Below are positions 31,449 to 32,635 of a stretch of 32,635 bases of DNA, piece after piece. Source of the stretch: an uncultured Roseiarcus sp. (GTDB taxonomy: Bacteria > Pseudomonadota > Alphaproteobacteria > Rhizobiales > Beijerinckiaceae). The notes beneath the pieces were generated by a model, which worked only from the letters and a program-made list of their open reading frames with translations, was not told the origin of the DNA and searched no databases. Position 1 is the first letter of the stretch; each line of letters starts with the position of its first letter. The stretch lies in contig CAMFKX010000024.1 of NCBI GenBank assembly GCA_945957375.1, forward strand, positions 1 to 32,635. Reading direction: 5' to 3'. The position numbers were made by a program, and so were the translations under genes.

Positions 31449-32212
31449 CACGCCGCCCTCCCAACTCGGAGGGCGCGCGGCTTCGGGGCTTCGCCGGTGA
31501 AGATGCCGCCGGTGTAGCTCTTGAGGTCGATCGCCTTGGCGCCGGAGTTGCGGCACCAGTCGGCCATGCCGGAGAGGGTGACGACGATGCGCCGGGCGCG
31601 GCCGCCGCCCTTGATGCGGACGGACTCGAGCAGGTCGTCGGCGATCTCGACGCCGGGCAGGAAGATCTTCGCCAAGAGCTTGCAGTCGGCGAGGTCGGAC
31701 GGCTCGGCGCCGTACCATTCGAGCACGCGATTGTGGACGCGCTCGACCCGCTCGAGCTTCTGCGGCAGCTGCTCTTCGCCGATCAGCAGCACGGGGACCT
31801 GCGAGGCCTCGGCAATCTCGCGCACGATCTCGATCAGCCCCTTGTCGACCAGCTTGTCCGCCTCGTCGACGATCAGCGGCCGGTCCGGCTGGTCGCCGAG
31901 CAGCGCGATCGCGCGCTCGACCAGGTCGGCTGTCGCCCCACGCGGGTCGACGACGCCGCATTCGAGCAGGATCGAGCGGACGAAGGTCTTGCGGTTCCAG
32001 GATGCGCCGACCTCGACCCGGATCGCCCGCGTGCGGTTCTGCACGTAGATCGAGGCGTAGGTCTTGCCCTCGCCCGACCGTCCGTGCATCACGCCGAGGT
32101 TCGGCAGATGCGGTCCGCGCTCCTGGATTTTCTTGGTCAGGGCCATGAAGCCCGCGACGTTTTTCAGCGGCGCGAGCGACCCTGTTTTGACAGATGGCGT
32201 GTTCTCTGACAT
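31448..32212 (-). CDS. MuB-like AAA+ target-capture ATPase
   Basis: The protein is a 254-aa ATPase of the MuB/TniB type. In Mu, MuB binds DNA non-specifically, forms ATP-dependent filaments, delivers target DNA to the MuA transpososome and gives target immunity. Visible motifs are Walker A GRSGEGKT (residues 44-51) and Walker B PLIVDEADKL (about 130-139), with a C-terminal basic region after the AAA core. The ATG at 32212 is preceded by CGAGAG as a modest ribosome-binding site. The frame stays open upstream to 32377, but no good start codon lies between there and 32212. The stop overlaps the next start as TGATG, so translation of the next gene is probably coupled. Mu MuB is 312 aa; the shorter length suggests a reduced N-terminal HTH region. 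Confidence 0.9.
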   Translation of the reverse strand: MSENTPSVKTGSLAPLKNVAGFMALTKKIQERGPHLPNLGVMHGRSGEGKTYASIYVQNRTRAIRVEVGASWNRKTFVRSILLECGVVDPRGATADLVERAIALLGDQPDRPLIVDEADKLVDKGLIEIVREIAEASQVPVLLIGEEQLPQKLERVERVHNRVLEWYGAEPSDLADCKLLAKIFLPGVEIADDLLESVRIKGGGRARRIVVTLSGMADWCRNSGAKAIDLKSYTGGIFTGEAPKPRALRVGRAA

Positions 32213-32242
32213 ATTAACTCTCGTTATGTTTGTGAAATCCTC

Positions 32243-32269
32243 GGCCGCCTTCGGGCGGCCCTTTTTTTT
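32243..32269 (+). terminator. Hairpin with T8 tail, rightward terminator-like
   Basis: A perfect 7-bp stem GGCCGCC/GGCGGCC with a TTCG tetraloop is followed, after one C, by eight consecutive T on the plus strand. That is a textbook rho-independent terminator for rightward transcription, but every gene here is leftward. It sits in the 80-nt gap between muA and muB. On the minus strand the T run becomes A8 immediately before the hairpin, which would not terminate leftward transcripts. It may stop antisense transcripts entering the transposase gene. Confidence 0.6.
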
Positions 32270-32292
32270 GACCTCGATGGGAGGGCGTCCCG

Positions 32293-32601
32293 TCAGCCCA
32301 GCGTCTCCTCTCCGAAGTCGTCGTAGAGATCGCGCATCGCGCGATATTCCGGGCCGGCCTGGTAGCCGCCGAGCCACAGCGCATCGGCGGTGGCGATCGC
32401 GACCGAGGCCGCGACCTCGGCTTCGAGCGCGAGCGCCCGCCGGAACCGCTGCTGCCGCGTTTCGGGAAGGCGAGCGACCGCGGGCGCGCGCCCAGGCAAG
32501 GCGAGCGGCGCGACGGGCGGCGCGGGAAGCGCCGCGGCCTCGCCGGCGGCGTCCAGCGCGGGCGTCGCGTAGCCTTCGATCGTCGTCGGAAAGTCAATGA
32601 C
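32293..32601 (-). CDS. Mu transposase A (MuA), C-terminal fragment
   Basis: This is the last 102 codons of a reading frame cut by the adapter at the contig end. The fragment begins VIDFPTTIEG. It has a Pro/Ala linker, an Arg/Glu-rich helix (RQQRFRRALALEAE) and the end segment GPEYRAMRDLYDDFGEE. That ending resembles the tails of Mu-family transposases, whose C-terminal domain contacts the MuB target-capture ATPase. The catalytic DDE core and the DNA-binding domains lie off the window. The assignment comes mainly from position, directly upstream of a clear MuB homologue as in Mu, and from the style of the tail. The stop is TGA at 32295-32293, and 80 nt separate it from the MuB start. Confidence 0.75.
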   Translation of the reverse strand, partial: VIDFPTTIEGYATPALDAAGEAAALPAPPVAPLALPGRAPAVARLPETRQQRFRRALALEAEVAASVAIATADALWLGGYQAGPEYRAMRDLYDDFGEETLG

Positions 32602-32635
32602 CTGTCTCTTATACACATCTCCGAGCCCACGAGAC
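32602..32635. other. Nextera sequencing adapter at contig end
   Basis: The last 34 bases begin with the Tn5 mosaic-end sequence CTGTCTCTTATACACATCT and continue with the Nextera read-2 adapter tail. This is library adapter, not biological DNA. Reverse translation through it produces the well-known spurious N-termini MYKRQ and MGSEMCIRD in overlapping reading frames. Any protein that appears to start here is really 5'-truncated. Confidence 0.98.

Noticed and set aside
30861-31961. Longer N-terminal extension of the winged-helix protein through the muB gene
   Set aside because: The extension is Arg/Gly-rich shadow sequence of muB; the ATG at the TGATG junction gives a sensible N-terminus.
1-32635. 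CRISPR arrays, tRNA genes, insertion sequences
   Set aside because: No regularly spaced repeats, no cloverleaf-like segments and no transposase other than the phage MuA fragment were seen.

Overview
This window is most of a transposable (Mu-like) myophage or prophage genome from a GC-rich alphaproteobacterium. Nearly every real gene lies on the minus strand, so the phage reads right to left. Host assignment rests on the roughly 70% GC composition and on a phage-borne GapR/DUF2312 protein, a family characteristic of Alphaproteobacteria. The last 34 bases (32602-32635) are an Illumina Nextera adapter, so the right end is an assembly artefact that cuts the transposase gene. Repressor, Ner-type regulator, most of MuA and the phage end are therefore missing. 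The left end stops inside a coiled-coil gene just past the tail tube gene, before any tape-measure gene.

Layout, right to left. (1) Early region, 32601-25897: MuA C-terminus, MuB ATPase, two helix-turn-helix proteins, a small protein, a DnaA-domain-IV-like protein, Gam, GemA (gp16), several small unknowns, an adenine-type DNA methyltransferase, a small compact unknown protein and the Mor activator. From MuB to Mor almost every stop codon overlaps the next start. (2) A 100-nt gap downstream of mor holds a palindrome that fits a Mor-dependent middle/late promoter. (3) Lysis, 25796-24061: amidase endolysin, holin-like protein, lipoprotein and DUF2730 membrane coiled coil. (4) Packaging and head, 24064-15284: gp26-like protein, DUF3486 small terminase, large terminase, GapR-like protein, DUF935 portal, gp30/F head protein, protease/scaffold with a nested scaffold start, decoration protein, major capsid and a FluMu gp35-like protein. 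(5) Connector and tail, 15168-1: gp36, gpG, gp37, then a P2-like baseplate series V-W-J-I, a collagen-like fibre, three small tail-associated proteins, two large beta-helix proteins, sheath (FI) and tube (FII).

The head and replication modules are Mu-like, while the tail follows P2 order (V, W, J, I, fibres, FI, FII). The most unusual features are two adjacent beta-helix proteins (1394 and 646 aa) with N-terminal signal-peptide-like sequences, a GapR homologue between terminase and portal in a phage that also carries GemA, a DnaA-IV-like early protein, and strong hairpins bracketing the gp35-like gene after the capsid gene. No tRNA, rRNA, CRISPR array or insertion sequence was seen. No gene-free stretch exceeds about 215 nt.
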